From CAVVUC01 sp963751395 (GTDB taxonomy: Bacteria; Verrucomicrobiota; Verrucomicrobiia; Chthoniobacterales; Chthoniobacteraceae): 64,000 nt of DNA. The stretch is taken from positions 620,001 through 684,000 of the forward strand of contig CAVVUC010000003.1 of NCBI GenBank assembly GCA_963751395.1, given 5' to 3'. Positions 33,216 to 44,000 of the stretch are shown piece by piece; the stretch's first letter is position 1; each line of letters starts with the position of its first letter. The notes beneath the pieces are model-generated. The model worked only from the letters and a program-made list of their open reading frames with translations. It was not told where the DNA came from and ran no database searches. The position numbers and the translations under genes are program-made.

Positions 33216-35951
33216 ATGAATGCAAACGCGCAGCTCCTCGATGAGAATTACGCGCGCTGGAAGGACGATCCACACTCGGTGGATGCGACCTGGGCGGCTT
33301 TTTTCGAGGGGTTTGAACTCGGCTGCGAAAGAGCGCCGGAGGGGGTTTCGGCGGAAAAAGGCAGGACTGCGGCAGAGGCGGAGCTGCCGTTGCAGACGCG
33401 CGTCGAGGGGTTGGTGTATGCGTATCGCACGCTCGGCCACACGCTCGCGCAGCTCGATCCGCTGAGCGAGGAGCGGCCGGAGCAGCCGCTGCTGAGCCTG
33501 CGCGAACTTGGGCTTCAGCGAGAAGGATCTGGACCTCGATGGTCTCCTCGAAGTTCTTCGAGGGCGGGCGCGCCATGAAGCTGCGCGAGATGATCGCCGC
33601 ACTTCGAGAAAATCTATTCCGGCACGATCGGCGTCGAGTTCATGCACATCCAGAACATCCGGGTGCGGAACTGGATTCGCGACCGGATCGAGGCGCGTCC
33701 CGATGATTCGCAGGTGGATCGTGAGGCGAAGCTCGACATCCTGCACGCGCTGGTCGAAGCAGAATCGTTCGAGCATTTTCTCCACACGAAATACGTCGGC
33801 CAGAAGCGCTTTTCGCTCGAAGGCGGCGAGTCGCTGATGGTCGTGCTGAACGCGTTGCTGAACGATTGCCCGAAGCGCGGCGTGAAGGAAATCGCGATGG
33901 GCATGGCGCATCGCGGACGGCTCACGGTGCTCGCGAATTTTCTGCGCAAATCGTTCTCGGTGATCTTCACGGAGTTCTCGGAGAACTTCATACCCGACCA
34001 TGTCGGCGGCGATGGCGACGTGAAATATCACCTCGGCTACAAGAGCACGCGCACGCTCGACGACGGCAGCGAAGTCGCGATCCGGCTCTCGGCGAATCCG
34101 AGTCATCTCGAAGCGGTGAACCCCGTGGTCGAAGGGATGGCGCGGGCGCGGCAGCGCATTTTGAAAGACACGGGCGAGCGGTCGCAGGTGCTGCCGCTGC
34201 TGATTCATGGCGACGCGGCGTTTGCCGGTCAGGGCATGGTCGCCGAGGTGCTGAACCTCTCGCAGCTTCCCGGCTACAAGACCGGCGGCACGATTCACGT
34301 GATCGTGAACAACCAGATCGGCTTCACCACGCTGCCCGCCGACGCGCGCTCGTCGGCGTACGCGACCGACGTGGCGAAGATGATCGAGGCGCCGATTTTT
34401 CATGTGAATGGCGACGACCCGCTCGCGGTGGCGTTCGTCACGCGGCTCGCGCTCGAGTTCCGCCAGCAGTTCCATCGCGACGTGGTGATCGACATGTATT
34501 GCTACCGCCGCCACGGCCACAACGAAGGCGACGAACCGCTGTTCACCCAGCCCGATCTTTACAAGGAGATCGCCGCGCATCCGTCGGCCGGACAGTTGTT
34601 CGCGAAGAAGCTGATCGCAACCGGAGTGCTCACGCAGGCGGACTCGGACGAGATCGAGAGGCAATACGAATCCAAACTCGAAGCGGCGCTCGAGGAGGTG
34701 AAGCAGGCGGAGCAGGCTCCGAAAAAGGCGAAGGCGGTCTTCAGCGAATCGACGGCGGTTTTCCAGCCGAAGTATTCGCACGCGCCGGTGAAGACGGCGG
34801 TGAGCCGCGGAGCGCATCGAGCAGATCGTGCGGGCGATCACGCGGGTGCCGGAGGGCTTCGCCGTGCTGCCGAAGATCAAGCGGATGCTGCTCGACAGGC
34901 GCGCGCAGGTTTTCGAGAACGGCGGCCCGTTCGACTGGTCTTACGCGGAGACGCTCGCGTTCGGTTCGCTGCTGCTCGAAGGCGTGCCCGTGCGCCTGAG
35001 CGGGCAGGACAGCCGGCGCGGCACCTTCAGCCAGCGCCACTCGGTGCTCTACGATGCGAACACGCGCGAGCGCCACATCCCGCTGCTCAATCTCGCGCCC
35101 GACCAGGCGCGCTTCTGCGTTTACAACAGCCTGCTCTCCGAGGCCGCCGTGCTCGGGTTCGACTACGGCTACTCGCTGAACTTTCCCGAGATGCTCTGCC
35201 TGTGGGAGGCGCAGTTCGGCGACTTCGCCAACGGCGCGCAGGTCATCATCGACCAGTTCATCGTCTCGGCGGAATCGAAGTGGCAGCGGCCCAGCGGCAT
35301 GGTGCTGCTGCTGCCGCACGGCTACGAGGGCCAGGGGCCGGAGCACTCCAGCGCGCGGCTCGAACGCTTCCTGCAGCTCGCGCCGAGGACAACATCCAGG
35401 TCTGCAATCTCACGACGCCCGCGCAGTATTTCCACGTGCTGCGCCGCCAGATGAAACGCAAGTTCCGCAAGCCGCTCATCATCATGACGCCGAAAAGCCT
35501 GCTGCGCGCGGAGCAATGCGTTTCGACGCTCGACGATTTCACGCAAGGCCGGTTCAAGGAAATCCTGCCGGCTCCGCTGCTGGCTCCGCCGGAGAAAATC
35601 GAGCGCGTGATTCTCTGCTCGGGCAAGATTTATTACGAACTCCTCGCCCACCGCGAAAAGAACAAGCTGACGAACGTCGCGATCATCCGCGTCGAGCAGC
35701 TCTATCCGCTCGACGAGACGGCGCTGCGCGCAACCATCGAGCAGTTCCCGCCCGCCGCGCAACTCGTCTGGTGCCAGGAGGAATCGCAGAACATGGGCGC
35801 GTGGACGCATGTTTATTTGATCCTCGACCGGATGTTCGACCGCCCGGTCTGGTGCGCCTCGCGAAACGCCAGCGCGAGCACGGCGGTCGGCTCGCTCGCG
35901 ATTCACAAACGCGAGCAGAAAGTTGTCATACAGGATGCGTTCAACCTTTAG
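33216..35951 (+). CDS. sucA: 2-oxoglutarate dehydrogenase E1 component, multiply frameshifted
   Basis: About 911 residues of thiamine-diphosphate-dependent E1o of the TCA cycle. Visible blocks are NAQLLDENYARWKDDPHSVD, VEFMHIQNIRVRNWI, MGMAHRGRLTVLANF, IHGDAAFAGQGMVAE, VNGDDPLAVAFVTRLALEFR and CYRRHGHNEGDEP, then the C-terminal Transket_pyr part with LPHGYEGQGPEHSSARLERF and CNLTTPAQYFHVLRRQ. The reading changes frame at about 33515, 33570, 33630, 34808 and 35385, with no net length change. An essential gene with five small shifts points to poor local sequence accuracy. ATG 33216 opens homology. sucB follows by 65 bases. Confidence 0.9.
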
Positions 35952-36016
35952 CCGCAGCCCCGCTTTCCATTTTCCAACGATTCCTAATTTCCTGAACTCC
36001 ACATTCATTTTTTCCG

Positions 36017-37121
36017 ATGAGCATCGAAGTCAAAATCCCTGCGGTAGGCGAGTCCATCACAAGCGGACTCATTTCGGTCTGGCACAAAAAGGACGGCGAC
36101 CATGTCGAGTCGGGTGACACGCTGCTGACTCTGGAAACCGACAAGGTCTCGACGGAACTGATCGCCGAGAAAGCCGGCACGCTGAGAATCAAAGTGCCCG
36201 AAGGCACCGAGGTGAAGATCGGCGAAGTCGTTGCAACGATCGAGGAAGGAGCGCCGGCTGCACCCGCCGAAATCCGCACCGAAGCCCAACGCCGAAGCCG
36301 CGTCCGCTCCAGCGCCGGTCGCGCCGCCGCCCGTCGAAAGACCCGCCGCCATTCCCGCGCTCGACGAGCCATTGCCTCAGCCGAAAGAGCCCGCTCCGGC
36401 AGCTCCGGAGGTCATTTCCGACAAACGAATCACGCGCAAGAAGCTGTCGCCGCTCCGGCGCAAGATCGCGGCCCAGCTCGTGATGGCGCAGCACACCGCC
36501 GCCATCCTCACGACGTTCAACGAATGCGACATGAGCGCGGTGATTGAGCTTCGCAAACGCATGCAGGAGGACTTCCAAAAAGAGCACGGCATCAAGCTCG
36601 GCTTCATGTCGTTCTTCATCAAAGCGGCCGTGAAGGCGCTGCACGATGTGCCGGCGATCAACGGCCGCATCGATGGCGACGACTTTGTCCAGAACCACTA
36701 CTTCGACATCGGCGTCGCCGTCGGCACCGAGCGCGGCCTCGTCGTGCCGGTCATTCGCGACGCCGATCAAAAAAGCTTCGCGCAGATCGAGCGCGACCTT
36801 GCCGATTACGCGACCAAAGCGCGCGAGGGGAAAATCAAGCTCGAAGAATTGCAGGGCGGCGTGTTCACGATTTCCAACGGCGGCGTTTACGGCTCGCTGC
36901 TCAGCACGCCGATCATCAATCCGCCGCAGAGCGGCATCCTCGGAATGCACAAGACGCAGGAGCGCCCCGTCGCGATGAACGGCCAGGTGGTGATCCGCCC
37001 GATGATGTATCTCGCGCTCAGCTACGATCACCGCGTCGTCGATGGAAAGGAAGCGGTGACGTTTCTCATCCGCGTGAAGGAATGCATCGAGGAGCCGATC
37101 CGGTTGCTGCTGGAGATTTGA
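36017..37121 (+). CDS. sucB: Dihydrolipoamide succinyltransferase (E2o), frameshifted
   Basis: About 368 residues. The N-terminal lipoyl domain carries K43 in LETDKVSTEL. The Ala/Pro linker contains a frame change near 36270 (one extra base). The catalytic domain runs from RITRKKLSPLRRKIAAQLV to the active-site SYDHRVVDG near the end. It transfers succinyl groups from E1o-bound lipoate to CoA. At 368 residues it is shorter than usual (about 400-420): no peripheral subunit-binding domain is visible between linker and catalytic core, so E1/E3 docking may differ. No lpd gene is in the window. Confidence 0.9.
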
Positions 37122-37194
37122 GGGGCTAATTGCCTCCCATTTCCCGATCACAATTCCGATTGATTCCTCGCGATGCCGCAGGTAGAAGGAGCGC

Positions 37195-37488
37195 ATGGCT
37201 ACTAAATCAACCACCACCAAATCCAAACGGAAACCAAACCCCGCGTTCATGAAACCCGTCCAACCCGACGACAAACTCGCCGTCATCGTTGGAGCGAAAC
37301 CGCTTCCCCGCAGCGAACTCACCAAGAAACTGTGGGACTACATCAAGAAGAACGGCCTGCAGGACGCGAAGAAGAAGACGCTGATCAACGCCGATGACGC
37401 GCTCAAGGCCGTGTTCGATGGCAAGAAGCAAGTAAGCATGTTCGAAATGACGAAGCTTGTTTCCGGCCACATCTCGGCCACCGCTTAG
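37195..37488 (+). CDS. SWIB/MDM2 domain protein
   Basis: A 97-residue protein. After a basic N-terminal tail (TTTKSKRKPNPAF) comes a SWIB domain: AVIVGAKPLPRSELTKKLWD, YIKKNGLQDAKKKTLI and VSMFEMTKLVSGH. Stand-alone SWIB proteins occur in Chlamydiae, Verrucomicrobiota and some other bacteria and probably condense or organise DNA, but their function is unproven. The basic tail would suit nucleic-acid binding. It lies 73 bases after sucB and is a single gene. Confidence 0.88.
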   Translation: MATKSTTTKSKRKPNPAFMKPVQPDDKLAVIVGAKPLPRSELTKKLWDYIKKNGLQDAKKKTLINADDALKAVFDGKKQVSMFEMTKLVSGHISATA

Positions 37489-37523
37489 TCCACCCGAAGC
37501 CGGCTCGTCGGGCCTCCTGCTCC

Positions 37524-37682
37524 ATGGGCTTGGGACGCGTTCTTCTTTGCATCCTCCTGCCGCCGCTGGCGGTGCTGGATAAAGGTTGCGGCATAGTGCT
37601 TCTCGTCACCCTCCTGACACTTGCAGGCTGGGTTCCGGGAGCGCTTACCGCGATCTTTGTGTGCTACAATGACAAAAGTTGA
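37524..37682 (+). CDS. Pmp3/YqaE-like small membrane protein
   Basis: A 52-residue peptide, MGLGRVLLCILLPPLAVLDK and then two hydrophobic helices ending LAGWVPGALTAIFVCYNDKS. The LLPPLAVxxKxGCGxxLLxxLLLTLxGWxPGxxxA pattern is the UPF0057/Pmp3 signature, except that Asp-Lys replaces the usual residues before GCG. Members sit in the inner membrane and influence membrane potential or salt tolerance. It is too short to stand out by length but has clear family structure. Confidence 0.78.
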   Translation: MGLGRVLLCILLPPLAVLDKGCGIVLLVTLLTLAGWVPGALTAIFVCYNDKS

Positions 37683-37772
37683 ACGACCGGCCCGGTCCTC
37701 CCGAGCGAAGTTCAGATACCAACCCGCAAATTTTCCATTGCTTACCCCGGCGAATCTAACTCACCTGGCCTG

Positions 37773-38684
37773 ATGAGGCGCCTCGGCAGATTCATACCCG
37801 TCGTTCTTGCATTGCTGGCGGGTTCGTGCAGCCGGCTCAACGAGGGCGTCGTGGTGGAAAAATCCGCGGGCGTTAACAACTACGGCTACGCCGGGCTGGG
37901 GCCCTCGTTCAGCATCGATGTCGCGGGGCGCGATGCCGGGGGAAAAGTCGTCACGCGAAGCGCCTTGCTGTCGCAAAGAGAATGGCTCGACATCAAGATC
38001 GGCGACCGGTTTTCATTCAACAAGCGGGGGATCTTGAACCAACCCGAAGCCGAACGAATACCTGCGCCGACTCCTCCGCCAAAAGCGAAATTGCAGTCCG
38101 CGCCGAAGCAGAAAAGCAGCAGGCCCGCCCCGACACCAGTTCCGCTGTCTTCGCCAGCGCCGGCGCCCGGATTCCCCAACCTGCTGAGCCGTTTGTTTCA
38201 TCGCAACACAGCGCCTCCCCAGCCTGTGCCGGCTCCGGCTGCGCCCAAGAAAAAACGGGTGAGGAAATCTTCTCAGAAATCAAAACCCAGGAAGACTGCC
38301 GTCGCAGCTCCGAAAACGACTCAGACGACCGCGCCCTCAGTCGTGGTGACGGCAACTCCGGCACCAAGCCCGGCTTCTCCGACTCCAACACCGGGTCCAG
38401 CTCCAAACCTGACAATAACTCCGGAGCCAGCTCCAGCTCCGAAAGTTTCCGAAGCCCAGTACCGCGCTGTGCAGGCGAAGGCTCTTGAAGATCCGGCAGT
38501 TCGCGCGGCCAAACAAAAAATCCACGCCGCGACAAACGATGAGGAGCAGCGGCGCGCCATGGATGAATACCAGAGGACATTGCTGGACAAGATGCGCGCA
38601 CTGGACAGTTCATTGGGGCCGCGCCTCGACAAGGAGGAGGCGGAAAAGCCCGGCCCGTCTCCGAAAGCCTCCCCCACCCCGTAG
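37773..38684 (+). CDS. Proline-rich lipoprotein of unknown function
   Basis: A 303-residue protein with a lipobox: VVLALLAGSCSRLNEG, with C19 as the likely lipidated residue. Residues 20-90 form a small domain (NNYGYAGLGPSFSIDVAGRD). About 95-225 is a Pro/Ala/Thr/Lys-rich linker with repeated PAPTP-like words and a very basic patch (KKKRVRKSSQKSKPRK). A helical segment (EDPAVRAAKQKIHAATND) precedes a Pro-rich end. It may anchor in the outer membrane and span the periplasm. No family recognised. It converges on the large operon. Confidence 0.7.
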   Translation: MRRLGRFIPVVLALLAGSCSRLNEGVVVEKSAGVNNYGYAGLGPSFSIDVAGRDAGGKVVTRSALLSQREWLDIKIGDRFSFNKRGILNQPEAERIPAPTPPPKAKLQSAPKQKSSRPAPTPVPLSSPAPAPGFPNLLSRLFHRNTAPPQPVPAPAAPKKKRVRKSSQKSKPRKTAVAAPKTTQTTAPSVVVTATPAPSPASPTPTPGPAPNLTITPEPAPAPKVSEAQYRAVQAKALEDPAVRAAKQKIHAATNDEEQRRAMDEYQRTLLDKMRALDSSLGPRLDKEEAEKPGPSPKASPTP

Positions 38685-38774
38685 CAAACTTCCTCGAGCG
38701 GCGTCAAAACGCGGGTCGTCCGAGTCAACAAACCCAACCCATCGGGCTGAGTTCTCCCTCATGCGGCGGACTCA

Positions 38775-41700
38775 CTATTTCGTCACTCTCAGGCGGACAA
38801 AGCGCTTCGGACCGGAGCCGGCGGGGACGGTCGCTTTCCAAAGCTGGATCGTGCCATTGTCGGATCCCGGAACCATCGCCTGCGCAACGCCAAAAGTGCT
38901 CCAGTCGTTGCCAAGCGTGCCACTCCATTCGACGGCGAAAGTCACGCCGTCAGCGATGGCCGCTTTGTTCCGCGTGTAGGTGAACTCAAGGTTCGTGCCG
39001 CTTTTCACGAGCGTTCCGGGATTCAGCGTTGCGGCATTCGGGTTCTGGCCGGTGGCGAATTCGAGGAAGTTGCTCTCGCCGTCCTTGTTCGGATCGGCGC
39101 TGTCGGCTGCTGTGCCTGTGTTGTTGGCGGTGCCGAACCAGGTCAGCCGCCACTGCTGAAGCCCGGTCAGTGGGCCGACGGTCACGTTGACGCTGTTGGT
39201 CGTCGTCAGTCCGCCGACACGGGCGACGGGTTGTTTGGCGAGCGTCGAAATCTCCGACTCCATGAGCGCGGATTCGAAGATCGCAACTTCGTCGAGCAGG
39301 CCGTTGAACCAGCGCGTGACGTTGGCTGTGGTGTAAGCGTGGCCGCCGATGTTCACGGGATTCGCCGGGTTGAAGTTGAACGGGATGTTGTTTGCCGTGC
39401 CGACGAACGTGCCGTTGACGTAAAGCGTGACGTTTCCGTGGTTCGCCGAAACGCGCTTGTAAACGACGGCGGCGTGGCACCACTGGCCGGTGGGAGCCAC
39501 CGAGCCGGACGTGAGGCTTATGTCATTAGACCTGCCGTTCCAATGCGAAAGGCCGACCTTGCTCGTGCCCGACTGTCCGTAGAGTTGCAGTTCCTCCTCG
39601 GCCCCGTAGCCGTTGCCGCTGCCGAGGTGAAAAATGAAATCGTCGTTTGCGGTGGCGGTGGCGGTGCGTTTGAACCAGCACGCGAACGTCCAGTCGTGAT
39701 CGTTCAGGTCGAGGTCATACTCGCTGATCGTCCGCCGCAACCGCGCGCCGTTGTAGTCGCCGGCTTCGGTGAGCTGGATGGATTGCGAGTTGTATCCGGC
39801 GAGCGCAGCCGGCACGTCGCTCGAAAGCTGCGCCGCGCCGGTTCCGACGGTGCCGACCTCCGCCGTGCGATTGTTCATGGACGCATCGATGACGCTGCCG
39901 GTGGAAAGATCGTCCGGCGGATCGAAGCTGTATTGCGCGTAAATGCGCGAGTCGTTGCCGAGGTCGGTCACGGTGTAGTCGAAAAGCGCGGAGCCGGTGA
40001 AGTTCGTCGTGGGCGTGAAGCGTGCGGTGTAGCCGTTGCTGAGCAGCGTGACCGTGCCGCTCTGCGCAATCTGCACTTTGAAAAACAAGTGCGCCGTCGG
40101 CGTCTCGACGTCGGACACGAGCGAACGCAGATCGATGTCCACCGACGTGTTGCGTGTCGTCGTGCCGCTTCCCATGAGCGCGACCGGCGGCGAACTCGTC
40201 GGATACGAAACGGCGATGTCGAATGACTCGCTCGTCGTAGAGCCGTCAGGATCGAGCGCGCTGACAACGATGGTGGCGATGCCTGATTTTTCGGGAAGAA
40301 CCGTGGCGGTGATCGTGCGACTCGTGCCGGACCCGCCGAGCGCGAGATTCGCATCGGGAATGAGCGCCTGGTTGAGCGAGCGGACGCTGAGCGTCACGTT
40401 CGCGATGGGCGAGTTGTCGGTGACGGTGAACGGCAGCGGCCCGACGGTCGCGCCCGGCGCGGCGGTTCGATTCGACAAGCCCGCGATGACCGGCGACAGG
40501 TAGCCCGCGCCGACCTGGCGTCCGGTCGAGCCGCTGGCGAGAATTTCGGTGAGCTTGAGGCCGCGCGTCGGGTCGGGATCGGCGTAAACATTGAGCTGGC
40601 GGCCGTCGGTGAGCGTGACCTGGGCCGACGTGGTCCCGGTCGGTGTGATCGACGCGACCGGATTTGCCTGCCCCGATTTCAGCGGCAGGAAAAGCGTGAG
40701 GAACTGTTTCGTGCCGGTGCCAGTAAGTGTCTGGGTGACGGTCGTGGCGGGCCGGATGCTCGTGATGGACAAGTCGGGCTGATCCCAGCCGAGCATCTGG
40801 GAAAGCACGGGAGTCGTGCCGCTGGCCGCCACCTGCCCGCTCACGGCTGCCACGGTCAACCCCGTGCCGAGACACGGCACGACCGCAAGGTTCGCCTTGC
40901 CCGCGTCCGTCGTCGCAACCGTCTTCGTGCCGGCGTCGAGAACCGTGTTGGTCGAGGTCAGATGCCAGCGCGCCTGATAGGTGTGCGAGGACGTGTTGCC
41001 CGGCACCATCGTGTCGGCCACGAGGTAGATGTCCGGTTTTACAAAAAGCACGCGCCGCGTCTGCGAGGCGGGCCGGTTGTTGTAGCTGCCGCCGTAGCCG
41101 CGATTGTAAATGCCCGCCGCGAAGTCGTGCGCCGCGCCGGATTCCCAGCGCAGAGTCTGCGCGCCTTGCGCCTGGTAATCGGCGTCGGTCGCGGCATAAC
41201 CGCCGTCGCCGCCTTCCTGGTCGAGGCCATCGACAGTGATGCAGTTGTGCGAGTAGCTGCTCGTGCCCCAGGTGCGCCAGATGCTCGATTCATACGAGCC
41301 GCCGCCGCTGTCGAACAACAACTCCCGTCCCCACGCCCAGAGCACGACGTTAAGTTTATCCTCGTGCCGGTGGCTGCTCGCTCCGAGCGGACCGGCGTCG
41401 AAGCAGAGGAAGTTCGCCGTGGTTTCCCAGCCCGAGCGCATCGCGGCGTAGCCGGCATACGGAAACACCCACGACGTTTTCGCGGGCTTCGTCCCGCCGC
41501 CCGATGTCCACAGGAAGTCCGTGCGGTTCGGGAAGTAGCTGTAACCCCGGACAAGATAGTCGCGCGTGTTTTCGTTCGCCGAACCGCAGTCATTGAACGG
41601 CGGCATCAGGCGCGTGGGCGCGGAGTTGTAGAGCAGGAACTCGAACGCTTTTTCCGTCCGCGTGATGTAATCGGCGGGCAGATCGGAAAGCCGTCCGTTC

Positions 41701-44000
41701 AGTGCTGCGAGTTCATAAATGTCATCCACGAAACTGAGCGTCCCGATGTGATAGCGCGGAGAAAGCTCGATGTGGACGCCGTCCGGATAGAACTGGAGCG
41801 CCTGTTGCGCATACATCTGCTGCACCGCGTAACTCCGCCACTCGGCCGCCTCGTTGAGTTCCGGAAAAACCGTGGCCGTTGTGTAGATGCCGCTGAGTTC
41901 CCATGCGTCGATGTTGAAGTTCATCGCGGCACCTATGGAATACTGCCGCAAATAGCGCCCGTTTTCGATGCACGACTTCAGATAGATCACCAGGTCCTCA
42001 TTGCTGACCGACGGCGAAAGCACGCACCGGAAAAACGTGTCGGGCCATCCCCACCGCATCCGCTCCGCCGCCTGGATCGTGGCCCACGAAGAGAGAATGC
42101 TCTGGGTTGTGCTTGGTGCCGGACACTGCGTGACCCAACTGCGGAACTGCCGCGCCCACGCCAGGGCATAGCTTTCATTCGCCGTGCCCCAGTAGGTGGC
42201 TCCGATGTTCGGCCAGAAGTTCATGCGGTTTATCAAGCTCACCCACTGCGAACTCGGATTCGGCGTGTAAAGCCAGTCGATGTCGCCGTTGGGAAAGGTG
42301 TGGGTGTAGCCGCCGAACGAAAAGGTGCCCGCGATGTTGGTGTCGGCGGTCGGCTGGTCGTAGCTCACGCTGGTCGTCGGATTGTGCCAGTCGAAATACC
42401 AGTTCACGTTGGTGCGCGTGCGGAGATAGGTCGCGAGCGCGGTTTTCGCGGCGGTAAAATCGCCCGCCTGCGCCTGGGCCTTCACCGTTTCCAATCCGGG
42501 ATAATCAAGATTCAGCGCGCTGAAAAGTTGGGTGTCGGAGAGCGTCGGCGTGTAGTCGTCGATCACGAGATAAAGCGTGTTGCCGGTGACTTCGAGATGC
42601 GCGGTGGTCGGGTTCGACGTGGCGATCGAAAAGCTCGACGGGATCGTTCCAGAAACGCTTCCCCAGGTGATCAGCGGGAACTTTGTGCCGACCGGCCCGA
42701 GGTTCGAGTCGGCGATGATCGTGATGCTCGGCGTGGTCGTGAACGCAGCCGTGCCGGTGATTTTCAACGGCGCAAGCGACGTGCTCGGCTTGAGCGTGCT
42801 GAAGTTGAATTCGAGATCCGAACCCGTGCCGCCGTTGTTCACCGCGAGGCTGGCGCACGTCCACTGCTTGGTGATGTTCGTGACCAGGACGCCGAGCGTG
42901 GCCGAGTTGCTCGAACTCGCGGCGAGCGTCACTGCGCTGCTCGCGCACCCGCCGCCGACGAGGCCGGTCAGTTTTCCCGAGCTGATCGTGGTCGGGCCGG
43001 AATAGGTATTCGCACGGGTGAGCACCCACGTTCCCGCGCCCTGCTTCACGACGCTCAGCACATTCGTGCCGCTCTGGCCGATCACGCCGCTCACCAGGCT
43101 GGCACTCGTCGAGGCACCGCCGAGATACAGCGTCCGGCTCGACGTCGTCAGCGTCACGTTGCCCGAAATGTTCAGCGATCCGCCGCTGCACGAGATGTTG
43201 AGCGCCGGATTTCCCGTGCTGAAAGTAATGCTGCCCGCGATTTCGTTGTCGCCATCGACGTTGCTGATCCCGCCGCCATCGAACGTGTTCGTGGAAACGA
43301 CCAGCCCGATGGTGCTGCCGAGCGTGATGTTGTTCGAGAGCTGGAGCACGCGGCCGACGCCCTGCATCGAGAGCGTCTTGGCGCCCGAGCCGAGCGCATT
43401 CGAGTGCGCGATCTTCAACGTGCCCGCGCTCACCGTCACGTTGCCGGTGAACGAATTGCTGCCGGGAAGCACCAGCGTGCCGCCGCCCGCCTTGGTCAGC
43501 CCCGCCGCACCCGCGACGACCGACGCAATCGTGGCCGTGCCGGACGTCGTCGTGATCGTCGGCGTCGTGCCATCGAGCGTGAGCGTGTTGTTTTGAATCG
43601 TGTAACCCGCCGCGTTGAAAGCGAGGTCGTTCGCCGTCACCCCGCCCGGCGCGAGGCCCACGGTGCCCGCCGTTCCCGCGAAAACCGCGTCGTCATTCGT
43701 CCCGCCCGCGACCGGCCACTTCACCGCCGCCGAGCCGTTGAACCAGTTCGCCGTCGTATTCACATCCCAAGTCCCTGCCCCGCCGCCGCCGGAAGCGCCC
43801 CAAGTCAGCGATGCCGCCGACGCCATCGCGGGCAGCGCGAGCGCAAACGCGAACGCCAGGCAGCACAGCCGGATTCTTTCGATGGAGGAGCGATTCTTCA
43901 CGGAGCAACAAGCCACTTTACCCTCTTCCTTCGCCCGTGACCAAGACATGTTCATGTCCGCTCGGCTTGTCTTGGCGAGCAAGCGATTCCTTGGGATCAT
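38775..44000 (-). CDS. Secreted heparinase II/III-like lyase with beta-strand repeats and LamG domain
   Basis: About 1741 residues. Signal peptide (LCCLAFAFALALPAMASA) after a long basic N-terminus. Autotransporter-associated beta-strand repeats (about 42900-43800), then a heparinase II/III-type lyase (about 40600-42500) with DGVHIELSPRYHIGTLSF, SSHRHEDKLNVVLWAWG and SYSHNCITVDG. A Big/cadherin-like domain (about 40000-40180) and a LamG domain (about 39230-39900) follow, and the shared C-terminal module ends GSGPKRFVRLRVTK. It should cut uronate-containing polysaccharide by beta-elimination outside the cell. ATG 43998-44000 overlaps the upstream stop as ATGA; later in-frame ATGs (to 43949) are possible starts. 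Confidence 0.85.
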   Translation of the reverse strand: MIPRNRLLAKTSRADMNMSWSRAKEEGKVACCSVKNRSSIERIRLCCLAFAFALALPAMASAASLTWGASGGGGAGTWDVNTTANWFNGSAAVKWPVAGGTNDDAVFAGTAGTVGLAPGGVTANDLAFNAAGYTIQNNTLTLDGTTPTITTTSGTATIASVVAGAAGLTKAGGGTLVLPGSNSFTGNVTVSAGTLKIAHSNALGSGAKTLSMQGVGRVLQLSNNITLGSTIGLVVSTNTFDGGGISNVDGDNEIAGSITFSTGNPALNISCSGGSLNISGNVTLTTSSRTLYLGGASTSASLVSGVIGQSGTNVLSVVKQGAGTWVLTRANTYSGPTTISSGKLTGLVGGGCASSAVTLAASSSNSATLGVLVTNITKQWTCASLAVNNGGTGSDLEFNFSTLKPSTSLAPLKITGTAAFTTTPSITIIADSNLGPVGTKFPLITWGSVSGTIPSSFSIATSNPTTAHLEVTGNTLYLVIDDYTPTLSDTQLFSALNLDYPGLETVKAQAQAGDFTAAKTALATYLRTRTNVNWYFDWHNPTTSVSYDQPTADTNIAGTFSFGGYTHTFPNGDIDWLYTPNPSSQWVSLINRMNFWPNIGATYWGTANESYALAWARQFRSWVTQCPAPSTTQSILSSWATIQAAERMRWGWPDTFFRCVLSPSVSNEDLVIYLKSCIENGRYLRQYSIGAAMNFNIDAWELSGIYTTATVFPELNEAAEWRSYAVQQMYAQQALQFYPDGVHIELSPRYHIGTLSFVDDIYELAALNGRLSDLPADYITRTEKAFEFLLYNSAPTRLMPPFNDCGSANENTRDYLVRGYSYFPNRTDFLWTSGGGTKPAKTSWVFPYAGYAAMRSGWETTANFLCFDAGPLGASSHRHEDKLNVVLWAWGRELLFDSGGGSYESSIWRTWGTSSYSHNCITVDGLDQEGGDGGYAATDADYQAQGAQTLRWESGAAHDFAAGIYNRGYGGSYNNRPASQTRRVLFVKPDIYLVADTMVPGNTSSHTYQARWHLTSTNTVLDAGTKTVATTDAGKANLAVVPCLGTGLTVAAVSGQVAASGTTPVLSQMLGWDQPDLSITSIRPATTVTQTLTGTGTKQFLTLFLPLKSGQANPVASITPTGTTSAQVTLTDGRQLNVYADPDPTRGLKLTEILASGSTGRQVGAGYLSPVIAGLSNRTAAPGATVGPLPFTVTDNSPIANVTLSVRSLNQALIPDANLALGGSGTSRTITATVLPEKSGIATIVVSALDPDGSTTSESFDIAVSYPTSSPPVALMGSGTTTRNTSVDIDLRSLVSDVETPTAHLFFKVQIAQSGTVTLLSNGYTARFTPTTNFTGSALFDYTVTDLGNDSRIYAQYSFDPPDDLSTGSVIDASMNNRTAEVGTVGTGAAQLSSDVPAALAGYNSQSIQLTEAGDYNGARLRRTISEYDLDLNDHDWTFACWFKRTATATANDDFIFHLGSGNGYGAEEELQLYGQSGTSKVGLSHWNGRSNDISLTSGSVAPTGQWCHAAVVYKRVSANHGNVTLYVNGTFVGTANNIPFNFNPANPVNIGGHAYTTANVTRWFNGLLDEVAIFESALMESEISTLAKQPVARVGGLTTTNSVNVTVGPLTGLQQWRLTWFGTANNTGTAADSADPNKDGESNFLEFATGQNPNAATLNPGTLVKSGTNLEFTYTRNKAAIADGVTFAVEWSGTLGNDWSTFGVAQAMVPGSDNGTIQLWKATVPAGSGPKRFVRLRVTK

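Noticed and set aside
33075..34880. 601-residue minus-strand open frame
   Set aside because: Antisense to sucA, which has clear domains in the other strand.
40962..43940. 992-residue plus-strand open frame
   Set aside because: It is antisense to the heparinase-like gene, Arg/Val/Ala-rich without any domain, and its length follows from the GC-rich codon bias of the real gene.
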